Source of the DNA: Ptiloglossa arizonensis
Taxonomy: Eukaryota; Arthropoda; Insecta; Hymenoptera; Colletidae
Assembly: GCF_051014685.1 (NCBI RefSeq)
Contig: NC_135053.1
Location: forward strand, 2,480,001-2,544,000
Length of the DNA: 64,000 nt
Direction of reading: 5' to 3'
In this document: positions 9,901-21,482 of the stretch, piece after piece
Numbering within the stretch: position 1 is the stretch's first letter
Layout: the number at the start of each line of letters is the position of its first letter
Translations under genes and position numbers: made by a program
The notes under the pieces: model-generated
Databases searched by the model: none
What the model saw: only the letters and a program-made list of their open reading frames with translations
What the model was told of the DNA's origin: nothing

Positions 9901-12900
9901 TTTCTTCGTTTCTCCGTTTCTTTCTTCGTTTGTCGGTTTATTTCTTCGTTTCTCCGTTTCTTTGTTCGTTTCTCCGTTTCCTTCTTCGTTTCTCCGTTTC
10001 TTTGTTCGTTTCTCCGTTTCCTTCTTCGTTTCTCCGTTTCTTTGTTCGTTTCTCCGTTTCTTTCTCCGTTTCTCGGTTTATTTCTTCGTTTCTCCATTTA
10101 TTTCTCCGATTCTCCGTTTCTTTCTTCGTTTCTTCGTTTCTTTCTTCGTTTCTCCGTTTATTTCTTCGTTTCTCCGTTTCTTTCTTCGTTTCTCCGTTTC
10201 TTTCTTCGTTTCTCCGTTTATTTCTTCGTTTCCCCATTTATTTCTCCGTTTCTCCGTTTCTTTCTTCGTTTCTCCGTTTCTTTGTTCGTTTCTCCGTTTA
10301 TTTGTTCGTTTCCCCGTTTCTTTCTTCGTTTCTCCGTTTCTTTCTTCGTTTCACCGTTTCTTTCTTCGTTTCGCCGTTTCTTTCTTCGTTTCTCCGTTTA
10401 TTTCTTCGTTTCTCCATTTATTTCTCCGTTTCCTCGTTTCTTTCTTCGTTTGTCGGTTTATTTCTTCGTTTCTCCGTTTCTTTTTTCGTTTCTCCGTTTC
10501 CTTCTTCGTTTCTCCGTTTCTTTGTTCGTTTCTCCGTTTCTTTCTCCGTTTCTCGGTTTATTTCTTCGTTTCTCCATTTATTTCTCCGATTCTCCGTTTC
10601 TTTCTTCGTTTCTTCGTTTCTTTCTTCGTTTCTCCGTTTCTTTCTTCGTTTCCCCGTTTCTTTCTTCGTTTCTCCGTTTCTGTCTTCGTTTCTCCGTTTA
10701 TTTCTTCGTTTCTCCGTTTCTTTCTTCGTTTCTCCGTTTATTTCTTCGTTTCTCCGTTTATTTCTTCGTTTCCCCATTTATTTCTCCGTTTCTCCGTTTC
10801 TTTCTTCGTTTCTGCGTTTCTTTGTTCGTTTCTCCGTTTTTTTGTTCGTTTCTCCGTTTCTTTGTTCGATTCTCAGTTTCTTTCTTTGTTTCTCGGTTTC
10901 TTTCTCCGTTTCTCCGTTTCTTTGTTCGTTTCTCCGTTTATTTGTTCGTTTCCCCGTTTCTTTGTTCGTTTCTCCGTTTCTCCGTTTCTTTCTTCGTTTC
11001 TCCGTTTCTTTCTTGGTTTCTCCGTTTCCTTCTTCGTTTCTCCGTTTCTTTGTTCGTTTCCCCGTTTCTCGGTTTATTTCTTCGTTTCTCCATTTATTTC
11101 TTCGATTCTCCGTTTCTTTCTTCGTTTCTTCGTTTCTTTCTTCGTTTCTCCGTTTCTTTCTTCGTTTGTCGGTTTATTTCTTCGTTTCTCCGTTTCTTTG
11201 TTCGTTTCTCCGTTTCCTTCTTCGTTTCTCCGTTTCTTTGTTCGTTTTTCCGTTTCTTTCTCCGTTTCTTGGTTTATTTCTTCGTTTCTCCATTTATTTC
11301 TCCGATTCCCCGTTTCTTTCTTCGTTTCTTCGTTTCTCCGTTTCTTTCTTCGTTTCTCCCTTTATTTCTTCGTTTCTCCATTTATTTCTCCGTTTCTCCG
11401 TTTCTTTGTTCGTTTCTCCGTGTCTTTGTTCGTTTCTCCGTTTCTGTCTTCGTTTCTCCGTTTCTTTCATCATATCTCCGCTTCTTTCTTCGTTCCTCCG
11501 TTTCTTTCTTCGTTTCTCCGTTTCTTTCTTCGTTTCTCCGTTTATTTCTTTGTTTCTCCATTTATTTCTCCGTTTCTCCGTTTCTTTCTTCGTTTGTCGG
11601 TTTATTTCTTCGTTTCTCCATTTATTTCTCCGATTCTCCGTTTCTTTCTTCGTTCCTCCGTTTCTTTCTTCGTTTCTCCGTTTCTTTCTTCGTTTCTCCG
11701 TTTATTTCTTCGTTTCTCCATTTATTTCTCCGTTTCTCCGTTTCTTTCTTCGTTTGTCGGTGTATTTCTTCGTTTCTCCATTTATTTCTCCGATTCTCCG
11801 TTTCTTTCTTCGTTTCTTCGTTTCTTTCTTCGTTTCTCCGTTTCTTTCTTCGTTTCTCCGTTTCTTTCTTCGTTTCTCCGTTTCTTTCTTCGTTTGTCGG
11901 TTTATTTCTTCGTTTCTCCATTTATTTCTCCGATTCTCCGTTTCTTTCTTCGTTCCTCCGTTTCTTTCTTCGTTTCTCCGTTTCTTTCTTCGTTTCTCCG
12001 TTTCCTTCTTCGTTTCTCCGTTTCTTTGTTCGTTTCTCCGTTTCTTTCTCCGTTTCTCGGTTTATTTCTTCGTTTCTCCATTTATTTCTCCGATTCTCCG
12101 TTTCTTTCTTCGTTTCTTCGTTTCTCCGTTTCTTTCTTCGTTTCTCCGTTTCTTTCTTCGTTTCTCCGTTTCTGTCTTCGTTTCTCCGTTTATTTCTTCG
12201 TTTCTCCGTTTCTTTCTTCGTTTCTCCGTTTATTTCTTCGTTTCTCCGTTTATTTCTTCGTTTCCCCATTTATTTCTCCGTTTCTCCGTTTCTTTCTTCG
12301 TTTCTCCGTTTCTTTGTTCGTTTCTCCGTTTATTTGTTCGTTTCCCCGTTTCTTTCTTCGTTTCTCCGTTTCTTTCTTCGTTTCTCCGTTTCTTTCTTCG
12401 TTTCTCCGTTTCTTTCTTCGTTTCTCCGTTTATTTCTTCGTTTCTCCATTTATTTCTCCGTTGCCTCGTTTCTTTCTTCGTTTGTCGGTTTATTTCTTCG
12501 TTTCTCCGTTTCTTTGTTCGTTTCTCCGTTTCCTTCTTCGTTTCTCCGTTTCTTTGTTCGTTTCTCCGTTTCTTTCTCCGTTTCTCGGTTTATTTCTTCG
12601 TTTCTCCATTTATTTCTCCGATTCTCCGTTTCTTTCTTCGTTTCTTCGTTTCTTTCTTCGTTTCTCCGTTTATTTCTTCGTTTCTCCGTTTCTTTCTTCG
12701 TTTCTCCGTTTATTTCTTCGTTTCTCCGTTTATTTCTTCGTTTCCCCATTTATTTCTCCGTTTCTCCGTTTCTTTCTTCGTTTCTCCGTTTCTTTGTTCG
12801 TTTCTCCGTTTATTTGTTCGTTTCCCCGTTTCTTTCTCCGTTTCTCCGTTTCTTTCTTCGTTTCACCGTTTCTTTCTTCGTTTCGCCGTTTCTTTCTTCG

Positions 12901-15900
12901 TTTCTCCGTTTATTTCTTCGTTTCTCCATTTATTTCTCAGTTTCCTCGTTTCTTTCTTCGTTTCTCCGTTTATTTCTTCGTTTCTCCGTTTCTTTCTTCG
13001 TTTCTCCGTTTATTTCTTCGTTTCTCCGTTTATTTCTTCGTTTCCCCGTTTATTTCTCCGTTTCTCCGTTTCTTTCTTCGTTTCTCCGTTTCTTTCTTCG
13101 TTTCTCCGTTTTATTGTTCGTTTCTCCGTTCCTTTGTTCGTTTCTCCGTTTATTTGTTCGTTTCACCGTTTCTTTGTTCGTTTCTCCGTTTCTCCGTTTC
13201 TTTCTTCGTTTCTCCGTTTCTTTCTTCGTTTCTCCGTTTATTTCTTCGTTTCTCCATTTATTTCTCCGTTTCTCCGTTTCTTTCTTCGTTTGTCGGTTTA
13301 TTTCTTCGTTTCTCCATTTATTTCTCCGATTCTCCGTTTCTTTCTTCGTTCCTCCGTTTCTTTCTTCGTTTCTCCGTTTCTTTCTTCGTTTCCCCGTTTC
13401 TTTCTTCGTTTCTCCGTTTCTTTCTTCGTTTCTCCGTTTCTTTCTTCTTTTCTCCGTTTATTTCTTCGTTTCTCCGTTTATTTCTTCTTTTCCCCATTTA
13501 TTTCTCCGTTTCTCCGTTTCTTTCTTCGTTTCTCCGTTTCTTTGTTCGTTTCTCCGTTTATTTGTTCGTTTCCCCGTTACTTTCTTCGTTTCTCCGTTTC
13601 TTTCTTCGTTTCTCCGTTTCTTTCTTCGTTTCTCCGTTTCTTTCTTCGTTTCTCCGTTTCTTTCTTCGTTTCTCCGTTTATTTCTTCGTTTCTCCATTTA
13701 TTTCTCCGTTTCCTCGTTTCTTTCTTCGTTTGTCGGTTTATTTCTTCGTTTCTCCGTTTCTTTGTTCGTTTCTCCGTTTCCTTCTTCGTTTCTCCGTTTC
13801 TTTGTTCGTTTCTCCGTTTCTTTCTCCGTTTCTCGGTTTATTTCTTCGTTTCTCCATTTATTTCTCCGATTCTCCGTTTCTTTCTTCGTTTCTTCGTTTC
13901 TTTCTTCGTGTCTCCGTTTATTTCTTCGTTTCTCCGTTTCTTTCTTCGTTTCTCCGTTTATTTCTTCGTTTCTCCGTTTATTTCTTCGTTTCCCCATTTA
14001 TTTCTCCGTTTCTCCGTTTCTTTCTTCGTTTCTCCGTTTCTTTGTTCGTTTCTCCGTTTATTTGTTCGTTTCCCCGTTTCTTTCTTCGTTTCTCCGTTTC
14101 TTTCTTCGTTTCACCGTTTCTTTCTTCGTTTCGCCGTTTCTTTCTTCGTTTCTCCGTTTATTTCTTCGTTTCTCCATTTATTTCTCCGTTTCCTCGTTTC
14201 TTTCTTCGTTTGTCGGTTTATTTCTTCGTTTCTCCGTTTCTTTTTTCGTTTCTCCGTTTCCTTCTTCGTTTCTCCGTTTCTTTGTTCGTTTCTCCGTTTC
14301 TTTCTCCGTTTCTCGGTTTATTTCTTCGTTTCTCCATTTATTTCTCCGATTCTCCGTTTCTTTCTTCGTTTCTTCGTTTCTTTCTTCGTTTCTCCGTTTC
14401 TTTCTTCGTTTCCCAGTTTCTTTCTTCGTTTCTCCGTTTCTGTCTTCGTTTCTCCGTTTATTTCTTCGTTTCTCCGTTTCTTTCTTCGTTTCTCCGTTTA
14501 CTTCTTCGTTTCTCCGTTTATTTCTTCGTTTCCCCATTTATTTCTCCGTTTCTCCGTTTCTTTCTTCGTTTCTCCGTTTCTTTGTTCGTTTCTCCGTTTT
14601 TTTGTTCGTTTCTCCGTTTCTTTGTTCGATTCTCAGTTTCTTTCTTTGTTTCTCGGTTTCTTTCTCCGTTTCTCCGTTTCTTTGTTCGTTTCTCCGTTTA
14701 TTTGTTCGTTTCCCCGTTTCTTTGTTCGTTTCTCCGTTTCTCCGTTTCTTTCTTCGTTTCTCCGTTTCTTTCTTCGTTTGTCGGTTTATTTCTTCGTTTC
14801 TCCGTTTCTTTGTTCGTTTCTCCGTTTCCTTCTTCGTTTCTCCGTTTCTTTGTTCGTTTTTCCGTTTCTTTCTCCGTTTCTCGGTTTATTTCTTCGTTTC
14901 TCCATTTATTTCTCCGATTCCCCGTTTCTTTCTTCGTTTCTTCGTTTCTCCGTTTCTTTCTTCGTTTCTCCCTTTATTTCTTCGTTTCTCCATTTATTTC
15001 TCCGTTTCTCCGTTTCTTTGTTCGTTTCTCCGTGTCTTTGTTCGTTTCTCCGTTTCTGCCTTCGTTTCTCCGTTTCTTTCATCATATCTCCGTTTCTTTC
15101 TTCGTTCCTCCGTTTCTTTCTTCGTTTCTCCGTTTCTTTCTTCGTTTCTCCGTTTATTTCTTTGTTTCTCCATTTATTTCTCCGTTTCTCCGTTTCTTTC
15201 TTCGTTTGTCGGTTTATTTCTTCGTTTCTCCATTTATTTCTCCGATTCTCCGTTTCTTTCTTCGTTCCTCCGTTTCTTTCTTCGTTTCTCCGTTTCTTTC
15301 TTCGTTTCTCCGTTTATTTCTTCGTTTCTCCATTTATTTCTCCGTTTCTCCGTTTCTTTCTTCGTTTGTCGGTGTATTTCTTCGTTTCTCCATTTATTTC
15401 TCCGATTCTCCGTTTCTTTCTTCGTTTCTTCGTTTCTTTCTTCGTTTCTCCGTTTCTTTGTTCGTTTCTCCGTTTCTTTGTTCGTTTCCCCGTTCCTTTC
15501 TTCGTTTCTCCGTTTCTTTCTTCGTTTCTCCGTTTCTTTCTTCGTTTCTCCGTTTCTTTCTTCATTTCTCCGTTTATTTCTTCGTTTCTCCATTTATTTC
15601 TCCGTTTCCTCGTTTCTTTCTTCGTTTGTCGGTTTATTTCTTCGTTTCTCCGTTTCTTTGTTCGTTTCTCCGTTTCCTTCTTCGTTTCTCCGTTTCTTTG
15701 TTCGTTTCTCCGTTTCTTTCTCCGTTTCTCGGTTTATTTCTTCGTTTCTCCATTTATTTCTCCGATTCTCCGTTTCTTTCTTCGTTTCTTCGTTTCTCCG
15801 TTTCTTTCTTCGTTTCTCCGTTTCTTTCTTCGTTTCTCCGTTTCTGTCTTCGTTTCTCCGTTTATTTCTTCGTTTCTCCGTTTCTTTCTTCGTTTCTCCG

Positions 15901-16579
15901 TTTATTTCTTCGTTTCTCCGTTTATTTCTTCGTTTCCCCATTTATTTCTCCGTTTCTCGGTTTCTTTCTTCGTTTCTCCGTTTCTTTGTTCGTTTCTCCG
16001 TTTATTTGTTCGTTTCCCCGTTTCTTTCTTCGTTTCTCCGTTTCTTTCTTCGTTTCTCCGTTTCTTTCTTCGTTTCTCCGTTTCTTTCTTCGTTTCTCCG
16101 TTTATTTCTTCGTTTCTCCATTTATTTCTCCGTTGCCTCGTTTCTTTCTTCGTTTGTCGGTTTATTTCTTCGTTTCTCCGTTTCTTTGTTCGTTTCTCCG
16201 TTTCCTTCTTCGTTTCTCCGTTTCTTTGTTCGTTTCTCCGTTTCTTTCTCCGTTTCTCGGTTTATTTCTTCGTTTCTCCATTTATTTCTCCGATTCTCCG
16301 TTTCTTTCTTCGTTTCTTCGTTTCTTTCTTCGTTTCTCCGTTTATTTCTTCGTTTCTCCGTTTCTTTCTTCGTTTCTCCGTTTATTTCTTCGTTTCTCCG
16401 TTTATTTCTTCGTTTCCCCATTTATTTCTCCGTTTCTCCGTTTCTTTCTTCGTTTCTCCGTTTCTTTGTTCGTTTCTCCGTTTATTTGTTCGTTTCCCCG
16501 TTTCTTTCTTCGTATCTCCGTTTCTTTCTTCGTTTCTCCGTTTCTTTCTTCGTTTCTGCGTTTCTTTCTTGGTTTCTCC

Positions 16580-18790
16580 GTTTCTTTCTTCGTTTCTGCG
16601 TTTCTTTGTTCGTTTCTCCGTTTCTTTGTTCGTATCTCCGTTTCTTTCTTCGTTTCTCCGTTTCTTTCTTCGTTTCTTCATTTCTTTTTTCGTTTCTCCG
16701 ATTCTTTCTTCGTTTCTGCGTTTATTTCTTCGTTTCTCCATTTATTTCCCCGTTTCTCCGTTTCTTTCGTCGTTTCTCCGTTTCTTTCTTCGTTTCTGCG
16801 TTTCTTTCTTGGTTTCTCCGTTTCTTTCTTCGTTTCTGCGTTTCTTTGTTCGTTTCTCCGTTTCTTTCTTCGTATCTCCGTTTCTTTCTTCGTTTCTCCG
16901 TTTCATTCTTCGTTTCTTCATTTCTTTCTTCGTTTCTCCGTTTCTTTCTTCGTTTCGCCGTTTATTTCTTCGTTTCTCCATTTATTTCTCCGTTTCTCCG
17001 TTTCTTTCTTCGTCTCTCCGTTTCTTTCTTCGTTTCTCCGTTTATTTCTTCGTTTCTCCATTTATTTCTCCGTTTCTTGCTTTATTTGTTCGTTTCTCCA
17101 ATTATTTCTCCGTTTCTCCGTTTATATCTTCGTTTCGCCGTTTCTTTGTTCGTTTCTCCGTTTCTTTGTTCGTTTCTCCGTTTCTTTGTTGGTTTCTCCG
17201 TTTCTTTCTTCGTTTCTCCCTTTATTTCTTCGTTTCTCCATTTATTTCTCCGTTTCTCCGTTTCTTTGTTCGTTTCTCCGTGTCTTTGTTCGTTTCTCCG
17301 TTTCTTTCTTCGTATCTCCGTTTCTTTCTTCGTTTCTGCGTTTCTTTGTTCGTTTCTCCGTTTCTTTCTTCGTATCTCCGTTTCTTTCTTCGTTTCTCCG
17401 TGTCTTTGTTCGTTTCTCCGTTTCTTTCTTCGTTTCTCCGTTTCTTTGATCGTTTCTCCGTTTCTTTCTCCGTTTCTCGGTTTATTTCTCCGATTCTCCG
17501 TTTCTTTCTTCGTTTCTTCGTTTCTTTCTTCGTTTCTCCGTTTCTTTCTTCGTTTCTCCGTTTCTTTCTTCGTTACTCCGTTTCTTTCTTCGCTTTTCGT
17601 TTCTTTGTTCGTTTCTCCGTTTCTTTCTTCGTTTCTCCGTTTCTTTGATCGTTTCTCCGTTTCTTTCTCCGTATCTCGGTTTATTTCTCCGATTCTCCGT
17701 TTCTTTCTTCGTTTCTTCGTTTCTTTCTTCGTTTCTGCGTTTCTTTCTTGGTTTCTCCGTTTCTTTCTTCGTTTCTGCGTTTCTTTGTTCGTTTCTCCGT
17801 TTCTTTCTTCGTATCTCCGTTTCTTTCTTCGTTTGTCCGCTTCTTTCTTCGTTTCTTCATTTCTTTCTTCGTTTCACCATTTATTTCTTCGTTTCTCCGT
17901 TTCTTTGTTCGTTTTTCCGTTTCTTTCTCCGTTTCTCGGTTTATTTCTTCGTTTCTCCATTTATTTCTCCGATTCTCCGTTTCTTTCTTCGTTTCTTCGT
18001 TTCTTTCTTCGTTTCTCCGTTTCTTTGTTCGTTTCTCCGTTTCTTTGTTGGTTTCTCCGTTTCTTTCTTCGTTTCACCGTTTCTTTGTTCGTTTCTCCGT
18101 TTCTTTGTTCGTTTCTCCGTTTCTTTGTTCATTTCTCCATTTCTTTGTTCGTTTCTCCGTTTCTTTGTTCGTTTCTCCGTTTCTTTCTTCGTTTCTCCGT
18201 TTCTTTGTTCGTTTCTCCGTTTCTTTGTTTGTTTCTCCGTTTCTTTCTTCGTTTCTCCGTTTCTTTCTTCGTATCTCCGTTTCTGTCTTCATTTCTCCGT
18301 TTCTTCCTTCGTTTCTTCGTTCCTTTCTTCGTTACTCCGTTTCTTTCTTCGTTTCTCCGTTTCTTTCTTCGTTTCTCCGTTTATTTCTTCGTTTCACCAT
18401 TTATTTCTCCGTTTCTCCGTTTCTTTCTTCGTTTTACCGTTTCTTTGTTCGTTTCTCCGTTTCTTTCTTCGTTTCTCCGTTTCTTTGATCGTTTCTCCGT
18501 TTCTTTCTCCGTTTCTCGGTTTATTTCTTCGATTCTCCGTTTCTATCTTCGTTTCTTCGTTTCTTTCTTCGTTTCTCCGTTTCGTTCTTCGTTTCTCCGT
18601 TTCTTTCTTCGTCTCTCCGTTTCTTTCTTCGTTCCTCCGTTTCTTTCTTCGTTTCTCCGTTTCTTTCATCGTTTCTCCGTTTATATCTTCGTTTCTCCAT
18701 TTATTTCTCCATTTATTTCTCCGTTTCTCCGTCTCCTTCTTCGTTTCTCCGTTTCTTTGTTCGTTTCTCTGTTTCTTTCTTCGTATCTCC
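16580..18790 (+). repeat. Large tandem duplication within the minisatellite, copy 1
   Basis: This is an approximately 2.2-kb stretch repeated directly by the next entry. Distinctive variants (gtttcttgctttatttgttc, gtttctccaattatt, ctttgttggtttctcc, gttttaccg, ctccgtctccttcttcg) recur in the same order at an offset of 2211 bp, rising to 2223 bp after a 12-bp insertion in copy 2. The ends are approximate because the unit is repetitive. Confidence 0.85.
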
Positions 18791-21010
18791 GTTTCTTTCT
18801 TCGTTTCTGCGTTTCTTTGTTCGTTTCTCCGTTTCTTTGTTCGTATCTCCGTTTCTTTCTTCGTTTCTCCGTTTCTTTCTTCGTTTCTTCATTTCTTTTT
18901 TCGTTTCTCCGATTCTTTCTTCGTTTCTGCGTTTATTTCTTCGTTTCTCCATTTATTTCCCCGTTTCTCCGTTTCTTTCGTCGTTTCTCCGTTTCTTTCT
19001 TCGTTTCTGCGTTTCTTTCTTGGTTTCTCCGTTTCTTTCTTCGTTTCTGCGTTTCTTTGTTCGTTTCTCCGTTTCTTTCTTCGTATCTCCGTTTCTTTCT
19101 TCGTTTCTCCGTTTCATTCTTCGTTTCTTCATTTCTTTCTTCGTTTCTCCGTTTCTTTCTTCGTTTCTTTCTTCGTTTCGCCGTTTATTTCTTCGTTTCT
19201 CCATTTATTTCTCCGTTTCTCCGTTTCTTTCTTCGTCTCTCCGTTTCTTTCTTCGTTTCTCCGTTTATTTCTTCGTTTCTCCATTTATTTCTCCGTTTCT
19301 TGCTTTATTTGTTCGTTTCTCCAATTATTTCTCCGTTTCTCCGTTTATATCTTCGTTTCGCCGTTTCTTTGTTCGTTTCTCCGTTTCTTTGTTCGTTTCT
19401 CCGTTTCTTTGTTGGTTTCTCCGTTTCTTTCTTCGTTTCTCCCTTTATTTCTTCGTTTCTCCATTTATTTCTCCGTTTCTCCGTTTCTTTGTTCGTTTCT
19501 CCGTGTCTTTGTTCGTTTCTCCGTTTCTTTCTTCGTATCTCCGTTTCTTTCTTCGTTTCTGCGTTTCTTTGTTCGTTTCTCCGTTTCTTTCTTCGTATCT
19601 CCGTTTCTTTCTTCGTTTCTCCGTGTCTTTGTTCGTTTCTCCGTTTCTTTCTTCGTTTCTCCGTTTCTTTGATCGTTTCTCCGTTTCTTTCTCCGTTTCT
19701 CGGTTTATTTCTCCGATTCTCCGTTTCTTTCTTCGTTTCTTCGTTTCTTTCTTCGTTTCTCCGTTTCTTTCTTCGTTTCTCCGTTTCTTTCTTCGTTACT
19801 CCGTTTCTTTCTTCGCTTTTCGTTTCTTTGTTCGTTTCTCCGTTTCTTTCTTCGTTTCTCCGTTTCTTTGATCGTTTCTCCGTTTCTTTCTCCGTATCTC
19901 GGTTTATTTCTCCGATTCTCCGTTTCTTTCTTCGTTTCTTCGTTTCTTTCTTCGTTTCTGCGTTTCTTTCTTGGTTTCTCCGTTTCTTTCTTCGTTTCTG
20001 CGTTTCTTTGTTCGTTTCTCCGTTTCTTTCTTCGTATCTCCGTTTCTTTCTTCGTTTCTCCGCTTCTTTCTTCGTTTCTTCATTTCTTTCTTCGTTTCAC
20101 CATTTATTTCTTCGTTTCTCCGTTTCTTTGTTCGTTTTTCCGTTTCTTTCTCCGTTTCTCGGTTTATTTCTTCGTTTCTCCATTTATTTCTCCGATTCTC
20201 CGTTTCTTTCTTCGTTTCTTCGTTTCTTTCTTCGTTTCTCCGTTTCTTTGTTCGTTTCTCCGTTTCTTTGTTGGTTTCTCCGTTTCTTTCTTCGTTTCAC
20301 CGTTTCTTTGTTCGTTTCTCCGTTTCTTTGTTCGTTTCTCCGTTTCTTTGTTCATTTCTCCATTTCTTTGTTCGTTTCTCCGTTTCTTTGTTCGTTTCTC
20401 CGTTTCTTTCTTCGTTTCTCCGTTTCTTTGTTCGTTTCTCCGTTTCTTTGTTTGTTTCTCCGTTTCTTTCTTCGTTTCTCCGTTTCTTTCTTCGTATCTC
20501 CGTTTCTGTCTTCATTTCTCCGTTTCTTCCTTCGTTTCTTCGTTCCTTTCTTCGTTACTCCGTTTCTTTCTTCGTTTCTCCGTTTCTTTCTTCGTTTCTC
20601 CGTTTATTTCTTCGTTTCACCATTTATTTCTCCGTTTCTCCGTTTCTTTCTTCGTTTTACCGTTTCTTTGTTCGTTTCTCCGTTTCTTTCTTCGTTGCTC
20701 CGTTTCTTTGATCGTTTCTCCGTTTCTTTCTCCGTTTCTCGGTTTATTTCTTCGATTCTCCGTTTCTATCTTCGTTTCTTCGTTTCTTTCTTCGTTTCTC
20801 CGTTTCGTTCTTCGTTTCTCCGTTTCTTTCTTCGTCTCTCCGTTTCTTTCTTCGTTCCTCCGTTTCTTTCTTCGTTTCTCCGTTTCTTTCATCGTTTCTC
20901 CGTTTATATCTTCGTTTCTCCATTTATTTCTCCATTTATTTCTCCGTTTCTCCGTCTCCTTCTTCGTTTCTCCGTTTCTTTGTTCGTTTCTCTGTTTCTT
21001 TCTTCGTATC
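18791..21010 (+). repeat. Large tandem duplication within the minisatellite, copy 2
   Basis: This is the partner of 16580-18790, nearly identical, with a few substitutions (for example gttgctccg at about 20694 versus gtttctccg in copy 1) and one extra 12-bp sub-unit near 19160. The high identity implies recent amplification compared with the rest of the array. Confidence 0.85.
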
Positions 21011-21482
21011 TCCGTTTCTTTTTTCGTTTCTCCGTTTCTTTGTTCGTTTCTCCGTTTCTTTGTTCGTTTCTCCATTTACTTCTCCGCTTCTCCGTTTCTT
21101 TGTTCGTTTCTCCGTTTCTTTCTTTGTTTCTCCGTTTCTTTCTTCGTTTCTCCGTTTATTACTTCGTTTCTCCATTTATTTCCCCGTTTTTCCGTTTCTA
21201 TCTTCGTTTCCCCGTTTCTTTCTTCGTTTCTCCGTTTCTTTCTTCGTTTCTCCGTTTCTTTCTTCGTTTCCCCGTTTCTTTCTTCGTTTCTCCGTTTCTT
21301 TGTTCGTTTCTCCATTTATTTCTCCGATTCTCCGTTTCTTTCTCCGTTTCTCCGTTTATTTCTTCGTTTCTCCGTTTCTTTCTTCGTTTCTTTGTTTCTT
21401 TCTTCATTTCTCCGTTTCTTTCTTCGTTTCTCCGTTCCTTCCTTCGTTTCATCGTTTCTCCGTTTCTCCGTTTCTCCGTTTC

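Larger units (their letters stand above)
3909..21482 (+). repeat. 20-bp minisatellite, main block (17.6 kb)
   Basis: About 880 copies of the gtttctccgtttctttcttc unit run here with many recurring point variants (tttattt, ctttgttc, gtttgtcgg, gtttcctcg, gtttctccat). Occasional phase slips are of 4, 8 or 12 bp, consistent with an 8+8+4 sub-unit structure. Multi-kilobase blocks recur. For example, 5219-5938 matches 9518-10237 (offset 4299), 7243-7602 matches 15234-15593 (offset 7991), and 10418-10777 matches 14178-14537 (offset 3760). All three + frames stay open for over 10 kb because the unit has no TAA, TAG or TGA and 20 is not a multiple of 3. The apparent hydrophobic protein (F/S/L/R/V-rich, 20-residue period) is therefore not evidence of a gene. 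The array ends at the same gattaaatg boundary as the left block. Confidence 0.97.

Noticed and set aside
1..21482. Telomeric repeat possibility
   Set aside because: The unit is gtttctccgtttctttcttc, not the insect telomere repeat TTAGG or its complement CCTAA; no run of those was seen.
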